Shown here piece by piece: positions 24,531 to 32,880 of a DNA stretch of 35,350 nt. The stretch is from JAHHTP01 sp964587555. GTDB lineage: Bacteria; Bacillota; Clostridia; Oscillospirales; Ruminococcaceae. The translations under genes and the position numbers were made by a program. Location of the stretch: positions 1 through 35,350 of the forward strand of contig CAZPLR010000016.1 in NCBI GenBank assembly GCA_964587555.1, read 5' to 3'. Numbering within the stretch: position 1 is the first letter of the stretch; each line of letters begins with the position of its first letter. The notes below the pieces were generated by a model, which did not search any database, was not told the DNA's origin, and saw only the letters and a list, made by a program, of their open reading frames with translations.

Positions 24531-25440
24531 GCCCGGCGCCCCGCAGCGCAGGACGCTGACCCTCAAGATCCCGGACGATTGCGACGGGATGAGCTTAGAA
24601 CGTTTTTTAAAGGAACAGCTTCACTACTCCCGTAAAATGCTGATCCGGTTGAAAAAGGAGGAGCAGAACGTCCTCTGCAACGGCAAGCACCTTAATCTGC
24701 CGCAGACGGTCAGCGCCGGCGATCGGATCGACTTGACTTTTGCAGAGAATATCTCCTTTACCGAGGGCTCTCAAGCGGGCAGCGTACCGATCCTCTATGA
24801 GGACGAAGCAATCCTGCTTTATAACAAGCCGGCTGGAATGCCGACCCACCCGTCGCGCGGTCATAAGACCGATACACTTGCGAACGTGTTTGCCGCCGAT
24901 ATGTCAGCCAGAGGCGGAAACATCCCTTTTCGGGCGCTTAACCGGCTCGACCGCGACACCTGCGGGCTTTGTCTTTGCGCAAAGAGCGCACAGGCAGCGC
25001 ATTTGCTTTCCCTGCAGCAAGGAGAACACACTTTATATAAAGAATATACCGCCGTGCTTTGCGGTGCACTGCCACAGAAAAGCGGCGTCATTGAGGCGCC
25101 GATTGCAAGGGCAGACGACTTCCATATTTTGCGCTGCGTCCGCGCCGACGGGCAGTATGCAAAGACAGAGTATACCGTTATCCGCCAGAACGAGCGCTAC
25201 ACGATGGTCAAGGTCAGGCTGCACACCGGACGCACCCATCAGATTCGCGTGCATTTTTCCTCGATCGGCTTTCCGCTTGCGGGCGACACGCTTTATACCG
25301 CCGGAAAAAAGACCGACGCCGACCTGTCTACGCATGCACTCGACTGTACCGCGCTGCGCTTTCTCCATCCAATCAGCAACCAGCCGCTTTCCTTTGAAAT
25401 TCCGCCGCGGAAGGCACTGCTTGCCCTATTCGAATCCTAG
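24523..25440 (+). CDS. RluA-family 23S rRNA pseudouridine synthase
   Basis: It isomerises a uridine in rRNA (or tRNA) to pseudouridine. An N-terminal S4-like RNA-binding segment (SLERFLKEQLHYSRKMLIRL, about 24-43) precedes the catalytic domain. That domain has YNKPAGMPTHPSRG and the active-site loop RLDRDTCGL with the catalytic Asp at 143, then TGRTHQIRVHF. I chose ATG 24523 (305 residues) because GGAAGGG lies nine bases upstream; a GTG at 24514 has no space for a ribosome site. It overlaps comM and is translationally coupled. The exact target base is not readable. Confidence 0.93.
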   Translation: MSEPGAPQRRTLTLKIPDDCDGMSLERFLKEQLHYSRKMLIRLKKEEQNVLCNGKHLNLPQTVSAGDRIDLTFAENISFTEGSQAGSVPILYEDEAILLYNKPAGMPTHPSRGHKTDTLANVFAADMSARGGNIPFRALNRLDRDTCGLCLCAKSAQAAHLLSLQQGEHTLYKEYTAVLCGALPQKSGVIEAPIARADDFHILRCVRADGQYAKTEYTVIRQNERYTMVKVRLHTGRTHQIRVHFSSIGFPLAGDTLYTAGKKTDADLSTHALDCTALRFLHPISNQPLSFEIPPRKALLALFES

Positions 25441-25460
25441 AAAACAAAAGGAGTGATCCC

Positions 25461-26714
25461 GTGATAGATATTTTTGAATCCACCCTTTCCAACCTGTTTT
25501 TAGCTATCGCGATCATCGGTTTTGCCGCCCTGCTGATCGGGCTGTGCCTTGCCGCAGTCAGCAGACGCAAAACGCCCCGCAGTATTATCGGCTGGATCCT
25601 ATCCGGGATCGGCGGCGCTGCGCTTATCTGCGCAATCGTTTTTACCACGCTGTCACAAAGCTTTCTTGATATCGTAAAAAGTCAGCTTGTCCACGCTGAG
25701 GAGACTCTGGCCATCGGGACAGAGTCTGCTGCCGTAAACATCGGCACGGACGAAAACTGGCACAAGAGCGGCACGTATCTAGTCGGAGAAGACATTGCTG
25801 CCGGAGAGTACTACCTGGAAGCCCAAAACAGTGAATGCAGCATTCAAATCAAGGATGGAAAATATTCCTCCGATTCCCGCTATGCTTTCAACAGCGACAG
25901 CCTGTTCTTCACCGTGAAAAACGGGGAATACATCGATGTTTCCTCCGGGCGGTTTATTGCGGCTGCCTACGCCCCGCAGAGGGAACCGGACGCCGACGGC
26001 ATCTACCCGCCGGGAACCTACCGCGTCGGTTTAGATCTTCCGGCTGGCGAATATTACATTAACACCTCCAGCAGCTACGTTTCCGTTAAGGTCATGTCTT
26101 CCAGCAGCTTGGATTACGATGACACCCGAATTTACCGCAGCGTTAACCGCTTTTCCTATATCGCTGTAGAGGAGGGTGAGTACCTTTCGATATCGGACGC
26201 CTCCTTCTGCCCGGTGGAAAACGCGAAAAAGCCGGTATTCTCCTCACCTTACAAAGCGGGAATGTATCTGGTCGGGACCGATATTCCGGCGGGCGTATAT
26301 TACATTGAAGTCGACGACAGCAGCTGCTATTACGAGGTACTTTCCGACGCGCACGCTGAAAACTGCCTGTTTAACGACTATTTTGAAACGTTTCAGTACG
26401 TCGAATTAAAAGAAGGGGAGTATTTCAGCCTTGAGCGCGGCAGCATGGTTCCGGCAAAGGACGCGCCGAAGCCGGAACCCGTGAATGGGAAATATTCCGC
26501 CGGATGCTATCTTGTTGGGCAGGATATTCCGGCGGGTACCTACACGCTGACCGCAGCAAGCGGCAGTGCCGTTGCCTATCTTTGGAATCATCCGCGCGGC
26601 AGCGCCTCAGAAAGCATGAACTCGCACTATTTTCGCGGAAGCTGCGACATTGTTGTCGCCGAGGGACAGTATCTCTCCGTTTCAGACGCAACCTTCCAAA
26701 AGAAAAACAAATAA
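25461..26714 (+). CDS. Membrane protein with four 80-residue YLVGxDIPAG repeats
   Basis: I do not recognise a named function. The protein starts with two membrane helices (about 11-33 and 43-63). Four repeats then begin near residues 103, 184, 265 and 345 (spacing 81, 81, 80). Each opens with a (T/M/C)Y(L/R)VGxD(I/L)xAGxY core, has a middle variable section, and closes with a GEY(L/I/F)xxS-type strand. The alternating pattern suggests small beta-domains in a row. The repeats diverge at nucleotide level, so the duplication is old. The topology suggests a tethered extracytoplasmic array. It lies 20 bp after the pseudouridine synthase with GGAGTGA upstream, and has a terminator after it. Ligand binding or wall contact is inference only. 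Confidence 0.85.
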   Translation: MIDIFESTLSNLFLAIAIIGFAALLIGLCLAAVSRRKTPRSIIGWILSGIGGAALICAIVFTTLSQSFLDIVKSQLVHAEETLAIGTESAAVNIGTDENWHKSGTYLVGEDIAAGEYYLEAQNSECSIQIKDGKYSSDSRYAFNSDSLFFTVKNGEYIDVSSGRFIAAAYAPQREPDADGIYPPGTYRVGLDLPAGEYYINTSSSYVSVKVMSSSSLDYDDTRIYRSVNRFSYIAVEEGEYLSISDASFCPVENAKKPVFSSPYKAGMYLVGTDIPAGVYYIEVDDSSCYYEVLSDAHAENCLFNDYFETFQYVELKEGEYFSLERGSMVPAKDAPKPEPVNGKYSAGCYLVGQDIPAGTYTLTAASGSAVAYLWNHPRGSASESMNSHYFRGSCDIVVAEGQYLSVSDATFQKKNK

Positions 26715-26726
26715 CGACGCCAAAAC

Positions 26727-26760
26727 CGCCCAGTGTGTTTCACGCTGGGCGATCGCTTTT
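26727..26760 (+). terminator. Terminator after the four-repeat protein
   Basis: CGCCCAGTGTG (26727-26737) and CACGCTGGGCG (26741-26751) pair with one G-T wobble around a TTT loop. CTTTTT follows four bases later. The delayed T run makes it moderately strong. Confidence 0.7.
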
Positions 26761-26925
26761 TACACGCCTGATCCCCACGCTCCAAGCAATACGGATGCAA
26801 AGCACGGCTGGCTGTTCAGCAGCGTTGGACAAAACGCCGCATGCAACAAACAGACGTCATCTTCCTTTGCGGCAACAGCAGGCAGCCGGACAGATAAATT
26901 TTTGGGGAAAACGTCCCTAAATGAA
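26761..26925. other. Intergenic stretch, nothing recognised
   Basis: There is no coding sequence with a ribosome site, no repeat and no RNA fold that I can support in this 165-bp stretch. A 97-residue open frame here (26650-26943) has no family features and overlaps the previous gene. With 26926-27189 it makes up the 475-bp gap before the glycosyltransferase. Confidence 0.6.
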
Positions 26926-26926
26926 A

Positions 26927-26951
26927 CGGTTTATTTATTGTAGATAAACCG
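26927..26951. promoter_or_regulatory. Inverted repeat upstream of the glycosyltransferase
   Basis: CGGTTTAT (26927-26934) and ATAAACCG (26944-26951) are perfect 8-bp arms around a 9-nt AT-rich spacer. No T run follows, so an operator is more likely than a terminator. A second inverted repeat, TTTATC-N9-GATAAA (27001-27021), lies just downstream. Confidence 0.55.
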
Positions 26952-26975
26952 ATTTATCAAGAGGGGGAAAAGCGG

Positions 26976-27076
26976 GTTTTTCCTTTCTCTTGCCGCAGTG
27001 TTTATCAGAAAATTGGATAAATGTGATGAAAAATAATTCATTTATTTTCTGAGCATAGTATTTATAATTATAAATA
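26976..27076 (+). repeat. Duplicated upstream region, copy 1 (before the glycosyltransferase)
   Basis: This 101-bp stretch aligns without gaps to 28459-28559. The first 47 bp differ at only four places and share GTTTATCAGAAAATTGG. The rest is less alike but keeps TGAGC (27050-27054) and TTTATAAT (27061-27068). Copy 1 ends in an 18-bp perfect palindrome, TATTTATAATTATAAATA (27059-27076). It probably contains promoter and operator. Confidence 0.85.
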
Positions 27077-27189
27077 GTTATTGCCAAAGCGAGAGCATAG
27101 GCAGATTTTAAATCAGATTTCATCTACAAGATTGAAACAGGAACAAGGAAAAAGAGAGAGTTCGATCAAAGGACTGTTTGGAGCAGAAA

Positions 27190-28419
27190 ATGAGAAAGAT
27201 TGTTTTATTAGACATCGCATTTCCTTATGAAAAGGTGGAGGCCTTTTTAGAGTCAGAAATCAAATACTATGAACCGGATACGGAAATATACATTGCAAAT
27301 TGTCTTTTGCAGGATTCATCTGCGCCAAGAGAGCACGGCAGTGCGAAAATATTAGAGATTCCCCCGGTCGGTTCGCGTTTTGTCAGAATGATAAAGATGC
27401 TACATTGGGGAGGGATTGCGCTAACACGCAGGCAGTTCTGGCAGGAGCTTAGCAAATTAAAAGCAGCGCACCGGCTTTCTTTTCATAGGATATTAAATCT
27501 ATTTATTTTTATGGCGGAGGGTGAGCGCTGCTTCTCGCAAATCAAACGGCAGTTAGATAAGCTTCCGTCCGGCGGTGAATTTCTATTTTATTCCTACTGG
27601 ATGCACATCCACGCCTATGCTGCCGCGCGGCTAAAAGCGCTGTATCCCAAAAGCAAGTGGATTACCAGATGCCATAGATACGACTTATATGAGGAGCAAA
27701 GTCCCTACGGCTATATTCCGTTGCGAGAATATATTTTATCACGTGCCGACCGGATTTTCTGCATTGCACAGGACGGATATGATTATCTGGCAAGCAGATA
27801 TCCGGACGTGAAAAATAAGCTGGCGATATCCAGGCTTGGTACTATAGATCATGGCATAGGACAGGTCCCAGAAAGACAAGAGCTTGTTTTAATTTCCTGC
27901 TCATGGGTCGTAGAGGTCAAACGAGTACACCTAATCGCAGAAGCGCTGTCCAGAATAACGGATATCCCAATCAGATGGATCCATTACGGAAACGGCAGAT
28001 TATTTGAAAAGCTGAAAGAACAAGCCAAAACGCTGCCCCAAAACATCAAGGCTGAATTTCCGGGAGCTGTGAGCAATGCCGAAATCCACGCATACTATAA
28101 AAATGTCGGCGGACACGTTTTAATCAATGTCAGCAGTTCTGAAGGTGTCCCTGTTTCCATTATGGAGGCAATGTCCTACGGAATACCAGTGATCGCTACC
28201 GACGTCGGCGGCGTTGCCGAAATCATTGTGGAAAAAGAGCAATGGCTTTTAGCAAGCGATTTCCAGATCGACGAGCTGGTGCAGCGGATCAAAAGGATTT
28301 ATTATATGGGAAACGAAGAATATATGACTCTCAGGAGCCGCGTTCGAAGCGGCTGGCAAAATATGTGCAGCTCTGAAGGATGCTACAAAGCCTTTATTGC
28401 AGAATTAAAAAAAATGTAA
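27190..28419 (+). CDS. GT4-family glycosyltransferase
   Basis: It is a GT-B fold, retaining glycosyltransferase, probably acting on polysaccharide or surface-glycan precursors at the cytosolic side. The N-terminus (DIAFPYEKVEAFLESEIKYY) matches a pattern seen in capsule-type GT4 enzymes. The C-terminal nucleotide-sugar site has SSSEGVPVSIMEAMSYG with an EX7E motif and the IATDVGGVAEII donor loop. I chose ATG 27190 because GGAG lies six bases upstream; a TTG at 27178 is in frame without a site. The gene looks more A+T rich than its neighbours. It stands alone, not in a glycan cluster, and its upstream region duplicates that of the ABC exporter. Acceptor and sugar are unknown. Confidence 0.85.
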   Translation: MRKIVLLDIAFPYEKVEAFLESEIKYYEPDTEIYIANCLLQDSSAPREHGSAKILEIPPVGSRFVRMIKMLHWGGIALTRRQFWQELSKLKAAHRLSFHRILNLFIFMAEGERCFSQIKRQLDKLPSGGEFLFYSYWMHIHAYAAARLKALYPKSKWITRCHRYDLYEEQSPYGYIPLREYILSRADRIFCIAQDGYDYLASRYPDVKNKLAISRLGTIDHGIGQVPERQELVLISCSWVVEVKRVHLIAEALSRITDIPIRWIHYGNGRLFEKLKEQAKTLPQNIKAEFPGAVSNAEIHAYYKNVGGHVLINVSSSEGVPVSIMEAMSYGIPVIATDVGGVAEIIVEKEQWLLASDFQIDELVQRIKRIYYMGNEEYMTLRSRVRSGWQNMCSSEGCYKAFIAELKKM

Positions 28420-28458
28420 TCACCGTATTCCAGCTATGATGCTCGTTGAAATCCGCCT

Positions 28459-28560
28459 GTTTTTCCTTTCTTTTGCCGCAGCGTTTATCAGAAAATTGGG
28501 CAAATAGAGTGAGAGATTACCCGTTTCTTTTTTGAGCGGAACGTTTATAATAAATATAAT
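28459..28560 (+). promoter_or_regulatory. Duplicated upstream region, copy 2, with ABC exporter promoter
   Basis: This is the second copy of the region at 26976-27076. It contains TTGAGC (28532-28537), 17 nt, and TATAAT (28555-28560), a good promoter for the ABC genes. An additional TATAAT lies at 28546-28551. The conserved block GTTTATCAGAAAATTGG (28483-28499) sits about 35 bp upstream of the -35 and could be an activator or repressor site shared with copy 1. Confidence 0.75.
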
Positions 28561-28644
28561 CGCCGTAAGAAAAATGGGGACAAACTTTCAAAATCAGCTG
28601 CGCCGCCTAAAAACGCAGCGCAAAAACAGAAAGGAAGAATTTAT

Positions 28645-30420
28645 ATGAAACAGATTTCATTCCTTTGGCAAAGAATGAAAGGGCAGCGATGGCGATTTAT
28701 CCTCTCGCTGTTCGGCTCAGTACTCTTTTCCATCCTAACGCTGACCTTCTCCACCATGTCGCAGCGCATCGTCGACGAGGTCATCATGGAACTCCCGCAA
28801 GACAATTACACATTTGATTATCTGGTGCATCATCTGGTCGCGCTTGTCTGTATGCTGATCGGCTTCACGCTTTTAAAGACAGTCGTCAACTACGCGGACT
28901 TCGTTCAGTATGAATCGGTTGCGCAAAAAACAACCGATCGGCTTCGGCGCGACCTTTACCGAAAAATCGAAAAACAGGACAAGGCGTTTTTCGACAAAAA
29001 CCGCACCGGTGATATCATGAACCGCTTAACCTCGGATATGGATCTGGTGCGTTACGTTTTAAGCTATACGACCCGCTCTTCCATCGAGGCTGTTTTTATT
29101 TTCGTCTTTGTTTTGATCTACATGCTGCGCAACAGCGTGGCGCTTACCCTGTGTCTTTTGGCGGTTACGCCGTTTCTTACGATCTTCTCGATCCGGTTTT
29201 CCAAACGGGTGAGCCCGCAGTATCAGGAGATGCGCGACCGTCAGGCGGAGTTAAACACCACCGCGCAGGAGAATATCTCCGGCAACCGCGTCGTCAAGGC
29301 GTTTGCCCGCGAGGAATATGAAAAGGACAAATTTGATGTGAAAAACACCGAATTCCGTCAGCAGTCGATCAAAGCAAATATGACTTGGCTGCACTTTTTC
29401 CCATACATGAACATGGTCAGCCAATCGCTGCCGGTTATCGTGCTGCTTGTCGGCGGTCTGCTGTGGATCAACGGCACGATCACCGCTGGCATCTACACCG
29501 CGTTTAACTCGATGACATGGCTGCTTGCAAGCCCAATGCAGACGCTCGGCAACACCATCAACGATTTACAGCGTTTTTCAGCAAGCGTCAATAAAATCAT
29601 CGAGCTGTACGAGACTGAGCCGCAGATTGTGGATAAGGAAAACGCCGTCGTCCCAACGGAACGCATTCAGGGCGATATTTCATTCGAACACGTTTCTCTG
29701 ACCCTAAACGATAATCTGGTATTAGACGACGTCAGCTTCCGTATCAAACCGGGACAGACGGTTGCCATCATGGGCGCGACTGGCTCCGGTAAGACAATGC
29801 TGGTCAACGTTTTGGCGCGTCTCTACGAGGTGAGCAAGGGCGCAGTCAAGATCGACGGCGTGAACGTCAACGATTATCATCTGCAATCGCTGCGCGGCGC
29901 GATTGGCATGACGACCCAAGATGTTTTCCTTTTCTCCGATACGCTGGACACCAATATTGCTTATGGCAACTCCAACATGAGCGACGAACAGATGCGGCTT
30001 TATGCACAATTGGCGTGCGTCGATTTCGTAGACCATCTGGAAAACGGCTACGATACCCTGATCGGCGAACGCGGCACAGGTCTTTCCGGCGGACAGAAAC
30101 AGCGGATCGCCTTAGCGCGCGCAATGGCGATCGAGCCGTCGATTCTGATCCTCGACGACACCACCTCAGCGGTCGATCTGGAAACAGAAGCAAAAATCCA
30201 AGAAGGGCTTCGTTCGATCCAGTTTGACTGCACAAAACTCATCATTGCACAGCGCATTTCCTCTACCCGCGACGCCGATTTCATTATCGTCATGAATCAT
30301 GGCAAAATTTCTGAGATAGGCACCTCCGAGGAGCTTTTGCAGAAAAAGGGCTATTATTACGATGTGTATAAACTGCAATACGGCGATCCAGAGCAGATCA
30401 AAAAGGAGGTGAGCTGCTGA
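28645..30420 (+). CDS. ABC exporter half-transporter, degenerate-site subunit
   Basis: It is a multidrug/lipid-type exporter half: six membrane helices (about 15-310) then an ATPase domain. Walker A is GATGSGKT (377-384) and the signature is LSGGQ (480-484). Walker B ends in LILDD with D505 where the catalytic Glu normally stands, and the switch is AQRIS with Gln in place of His. So this subunit's own ATP site cannot hydrolyse efficiently, as in one half of heterodimeric exporters such as TM287/288, BmrCD or LmrCD. AAAGGAAG precedes the ATG. The stop overlaps the start of the partner by one base (TGATG). Substrate unknown. Confidence 0.94.
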   Translation: MKQISFLWQRMKGQRWRFILSLFGSVLFSILTLTFSTMSQRIVDEVIMELPQDNYTFDYLVHHLVALVCMLIGFTLLKTVVNYADFVQYESVAQKTTDRLRRDLYRKIEKQDKAFFDKNRTGDIMNRLTSDMDLVRYVLSYTTRSSIEAVFIFVFVLIYMLRNSVALTLCLLAVTPFLTIFSIRFSKRVSPQYQEMRDRQAELNTTAQENISGNRVVKAFAREEYEKDKFDVKNTEFRQQSIKANMTWLHFFPYMNMVSQSLPVIVLLVGGLLWINGTITAGIYTAFNSMTWLLASPMQTLGNTINDLQRFSASVNKIIELYETEPQIVDKENAVVPTERIQGDISFEHVSLTLNDNLVLDDVSFRIKPGQTVAIMGATGSGKTMLVNVLARLYEVSKGAVKIDGVNVNDYHLQSLRGAIGMTTQDVFLFSDTLDTNIAYGNSNMSDEQMRLYAQLACVDFVDHLENGYDTLIGERGTGLSGGQKQRIALARAMAIEPSILILDDTTSAVDLETEAKIQEGLRSIQFDCTKLIIAQRISSTRDADFIIVMNHGKISEIGTSEELLQKKGYYYDVYKLQYGDPEQIKKEVSC

Positions 30421-32189
30421 TGGCACGCAATCGATTTGACGTCGACGAAACACTAGAAACCCCTTTTAGCCTAAAGCACTTCAAACGCGCCTCGGTCTAC
30501 CTAAAGGGTCATATCGGCGCGATGGTATTGACCCTCGTTTTAGCGCTTTCATCCTCGTTGGTTTCTTTGACCGGACCTCTCATTCTAAAGGACGCGATGG
30601 ACAACACCATCCCCGCCGGCGATGTAACGCGCCTGATTTGGCAAGCGGTTTTATACGCCGTCACCATCATCGGCAGCATCGTTCTAACGGTCTGGCGTTC
30701 CCGCGTCATGCTGAAGGTCGCGCAAAAGATCATCTACGATATCCGAAAAGATATCTTTGCAAAGCTGCAAATGCTGCCGTTTCAGTACTTCGACGAGCGT
30801 CCGCACGGCAAGATACTGGTCCGCGTGGTCAATTACCCGAATAACGTCGCAAACACGCTGACAAACGGCATTATCAACTTCATTATGGATCTGCTCAACC
30901 TCATCATTATCGCGATCTATATGTTCTGCTTTTTGGACGCGACGCTTTCGCTGGTCGTGCTGTCCGGACTGCCGATCTTTGCGGTGATTCTGCTGATTAT
31001 CAAGCCGATCCAGCGCCGCGCATGGCAGCAGGTATCCAACAAAAACTCCAACCTAAACGCCTACCTGCACGAAAGCATCGACGGCACAACCATTACCCAA
31101 GTATTCGCTCGCGAAGAAGAAAACGCCCGCATCTTCGACCGGCTTTCCGATCTATTCCGCAAGGCGTGGATGAAAGCAACCATGTCCTCCAACCTGATTT
31201 GGGTGACGGTCGAAAATCTGACTGCCATCGTCACCGGCGGCGTTTACTTAGTCGGCGTGTTCTTCATGCACGACACAATCTCGCTCGGTACCTTCATCGC
31301 GATGGGCAACTATACCACGAAATTCTGGCAGCCTATTTCCAACCTTGCCAATATCTATAACGAGTTCATTAACACCATCGCATACTTAGATCGTATTTTC
31401 GAGCTTTTAGACGAGCCGGTCACTATCGCGTCAAAGGAAAATGCTCCGGATCTTCCGCCGATTACCGGCGCGGTGGATTTCGAGAACGTAACCTTCTCCT
31501 ATGATGGTAAGATAAACGTTTTGGAGGATCTCTCGTTCCACATCAATCCGGGCGAGAGCGTTGCGCTCGTCGGACCAACCGGCGCAGGCAAGTCCACCAT
31601 CGTTAGTCTAATCTCGCGGTTTTACGATGTTTCCAACGGCGCGGTCAAGCTGGACGGACACGATGTGCGCGATGTAGATTTGCACTCAATGCGCACTCAA
31701 ATGGGCATCATGCTGCAGGACAGCTTTATTTTCTCCGGGACAATCGCGGATAATGTCCGCTACGGCAAGCTTGACGCAACCGATGAGGAGATCAAACAGG
31801 CGTGCGTCGACGCCTGCGCCGACGAATTCATTACGGATTTTGAACAGAGCTACCAGACAGAGGTCAACGAGCGCGGCTCCAGACTCTCGCAGGGGCAGAA
31901 ACAGTTGATTTCCTTTGCGCGCACCCTGATCGCAGACCCAAAAATTTTAGTGCTTGACGAAGCAACCTCCTCGATCGATGCAAAAACTGAGGTGCTGGTA
32001 CAAAAGGCGATGAACAATCTGCTCAAAGGCAGGACCAGCTTTGTCATCGCGCACCGCCTCTCCACCATCCGCGGCTGTGATAAGATTATGTTTATCTCAA
32101 ATAAAGGCATTACCGAATGCGGCACGCATGATGAGCTGCTCGCCAAACGCGGCGATTATTACAAGCTCTACACCTCTCAGATGGGCTGA
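30420..32189 (+). CDS. ABC exporter half-transporter, catalytic-site subunit
   Basis: This is the partner of the preceding gene, with six membrane helices and an ATPase domain. Walker A is GPTGAGKS (385-392), Walker B is LVLDE with E514, and the switch is AHRLS with H545, all canonical. The signature is the variant LSQGQ (489-493). It pairs with the other subunit's degenerate Walker motifs, while this subunit's Walker motifs pair with the canonical LSGGQ of the partner. The asymmetry is the hallmark of the heterodimer. One-base overlap with the upstream gene ensures balanced synthesis. An intrinsic terminator follows. Confidence 0.94.
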   Translation: MARNRFDVDETLETPFSLKHFKRASVYLKGHIGAMVLTLVLALSSSLVSLTGPLILKDAMDNTIPAGDVTRLIWQAVLYAVTIIGSIVLTVWRSRVMLKVAQKIIYDIRKDIFAKLQMLPFQYFDERPHGKILVRVVNYPNNVANTLTNGIINFIMDLLNLIIIAIYMFCFLDATLSLVVLSGLPIFAVILLIIKPIQRRAWQQVSNKNSNLNAYLHESIDGTTITQVFAREEENARIFDRLSDLFRKAWMKATMSSNLIWVTVENLTAIVTGGVYLVGVFFMHDTISLGTFIAMGNYTTKFWQPISNLANIYNEFINTIAYLDRIFELLDEPVTIASKENAPDLPPITGAVDFENVTFSYDGKINVLEDLSFHINPGESVALVGPTGAGKSTIVSLISRFYDVSNGAVKLDGHDVRDVDLHSMRTQMGIMLQDSFIFSGTIADNVRYGKLDATDEEIKQACVDACADEFITDFEQSYQTEVNERGSRLSQGQKQLISFARTLIADPKILVLDEATSSIDAKTEVLVQKAMNNLLKGRTSFVIAHRLSTIRGCDKIMFISNKGITECGTHDELLAKRGDYYKLYTSQMG

Positions 32190-32210
32190 CGCATCGCCTG
32201 CCGGAAACTG

Positions 32211-32247
32211 CAAAAAAATTCGGACGCACCCAGCGTCCGGATTTTTT
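32211..32247. terminator. Terminator after the ABC exporter pair
   Basis: ATTCGGACGC and GCGTCCGGAT (about 32218-32242) pair with one wobble around ACCCA. They are followed by TTTTTT (32242-32247) and preceded by AAAAAAA, so it could work in both directions. It lies 22 bp past the stop. Confidence 0.85.
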
Positions 32248-32447
32248 GCGGGAAAACGGTTAACGGCATTCCGGCAAGTCGGAGCAATCTTGAAAAAGCG
32301 GGAATCCGCCGCGTCACAGGCCGTATGGCGCTTCCCATCAAAAAACAACCGCCGATTGTTTCAGACTGAATCGACAGGCTGATTAACATCGCGTATAATC
32401 GCTTTGGAGCAGCGATGGTATTAACAAAAAATTCACGCTCTGCTCTA
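32248..32447. other. Intergenic stretch, nothing recognised
   Basis: No gene, repeat or RNA element is supported in these 200 bp between the ABC terminator and the PadR promoter. Confidence 0.6.
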
Positions 32448-32482
32448 TTGACAAATAATACTATGCGTGATATAGTATTATT
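32448..32482 (+). promoter_or_regulatory. padR promoter and inverted-repeat operator
   Basis: TTGACA (32448-32453) and TATAGT (32471-32476) are 17 nt apart. An 11-bp perfect inverted repeat, AATAATACTAT (32454-32464) and ATAGTATTATT (32472-32482), with a 7-nt spacer begins right after the -35 and covers the -10. A dimeric repressor bound here would shut the promoter, most simply PadR itself. Confidence 0.88.
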
Positions 32483-32499
32483 AGAAAGGGGATGCTTAG

Positions 32500-32880
32500 A
32501 TGTTAGATCCACAAATGAAGCGTGGGCTGATCGAAAACTGCGTGTTAGCACTGCTCAGCCGCGGCGATTCCTATGGTTATCAGATCATCAAGGACCTTTC
32601 AGATTGTACCGAGATTTCGGAATCGACGCTTTACCCAATATTGCGCCGACAGGAAACCGCCGGCTACCTAAGAACCTATTCCATAGCGCATAATGGCAGA
32701 CTGCGAAAATTCTACCAATTGACCGACGATGGAAAAAAACAACTCTCCGAATTTGCCGACAGCTTTTCGGAAGTGCTAAAAATGTATCGCCTGATCCTAT
32801 CGGCGGTATATGCTACGCCCCCGCAGCAGGAAACGATAGAAAATGATCAAAACAAACAAGACGGGAGGAATTTATCATGA
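32500..32880 (+). CDS. PadR-family transcriptional regulator
   Basis: This is a winged-helix dimeric repressor of the PadR subfamily 1/2 type. The 126 residues open with MLDPQMKRGLIENCVLALL, then GDSYGYQIIKDLSD, ISESTLYPILRRQETAGYL (recognition helix and wing, about 43-61) and a C-terminal dimer helix. AAAGGGG lies upstream of the ATG. The stop overlaps the DUF1700 gene by four bases (ATGA). The strong inverted repeat over its promoter implies autoregulation. The effector is not known; the membrane partners downstream suggest an envelope signal. Confidence 0.92.
   Translation: MLDPQMKRGLIENCVLALLSRGDSYGYQIIKDLSDCTEISESTLYPILRRQETAGYLRTYSIAHNGRLRKFYQLTDDGKKQLSEFADSFSEVLKMYRLILSAVYATPPQQETIENDQNKQDGRNLS

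Noticed and set aside
27055..27065. PadR half-site before the glycosyltransferase (ATAGTATTTAT)
   Set aside because: Only one arm resembles the padR operator, the sequence is AT-rich, and the ABC exporter copy lacks it, so chance is likely.
26976..28560. Insertion sequence or integron cassette carrying the glycosyltransferase
   Set aside because: The flanking repeats look like promoter regions; there is no transposase, no terminal inverted repeats and no short target duplication.
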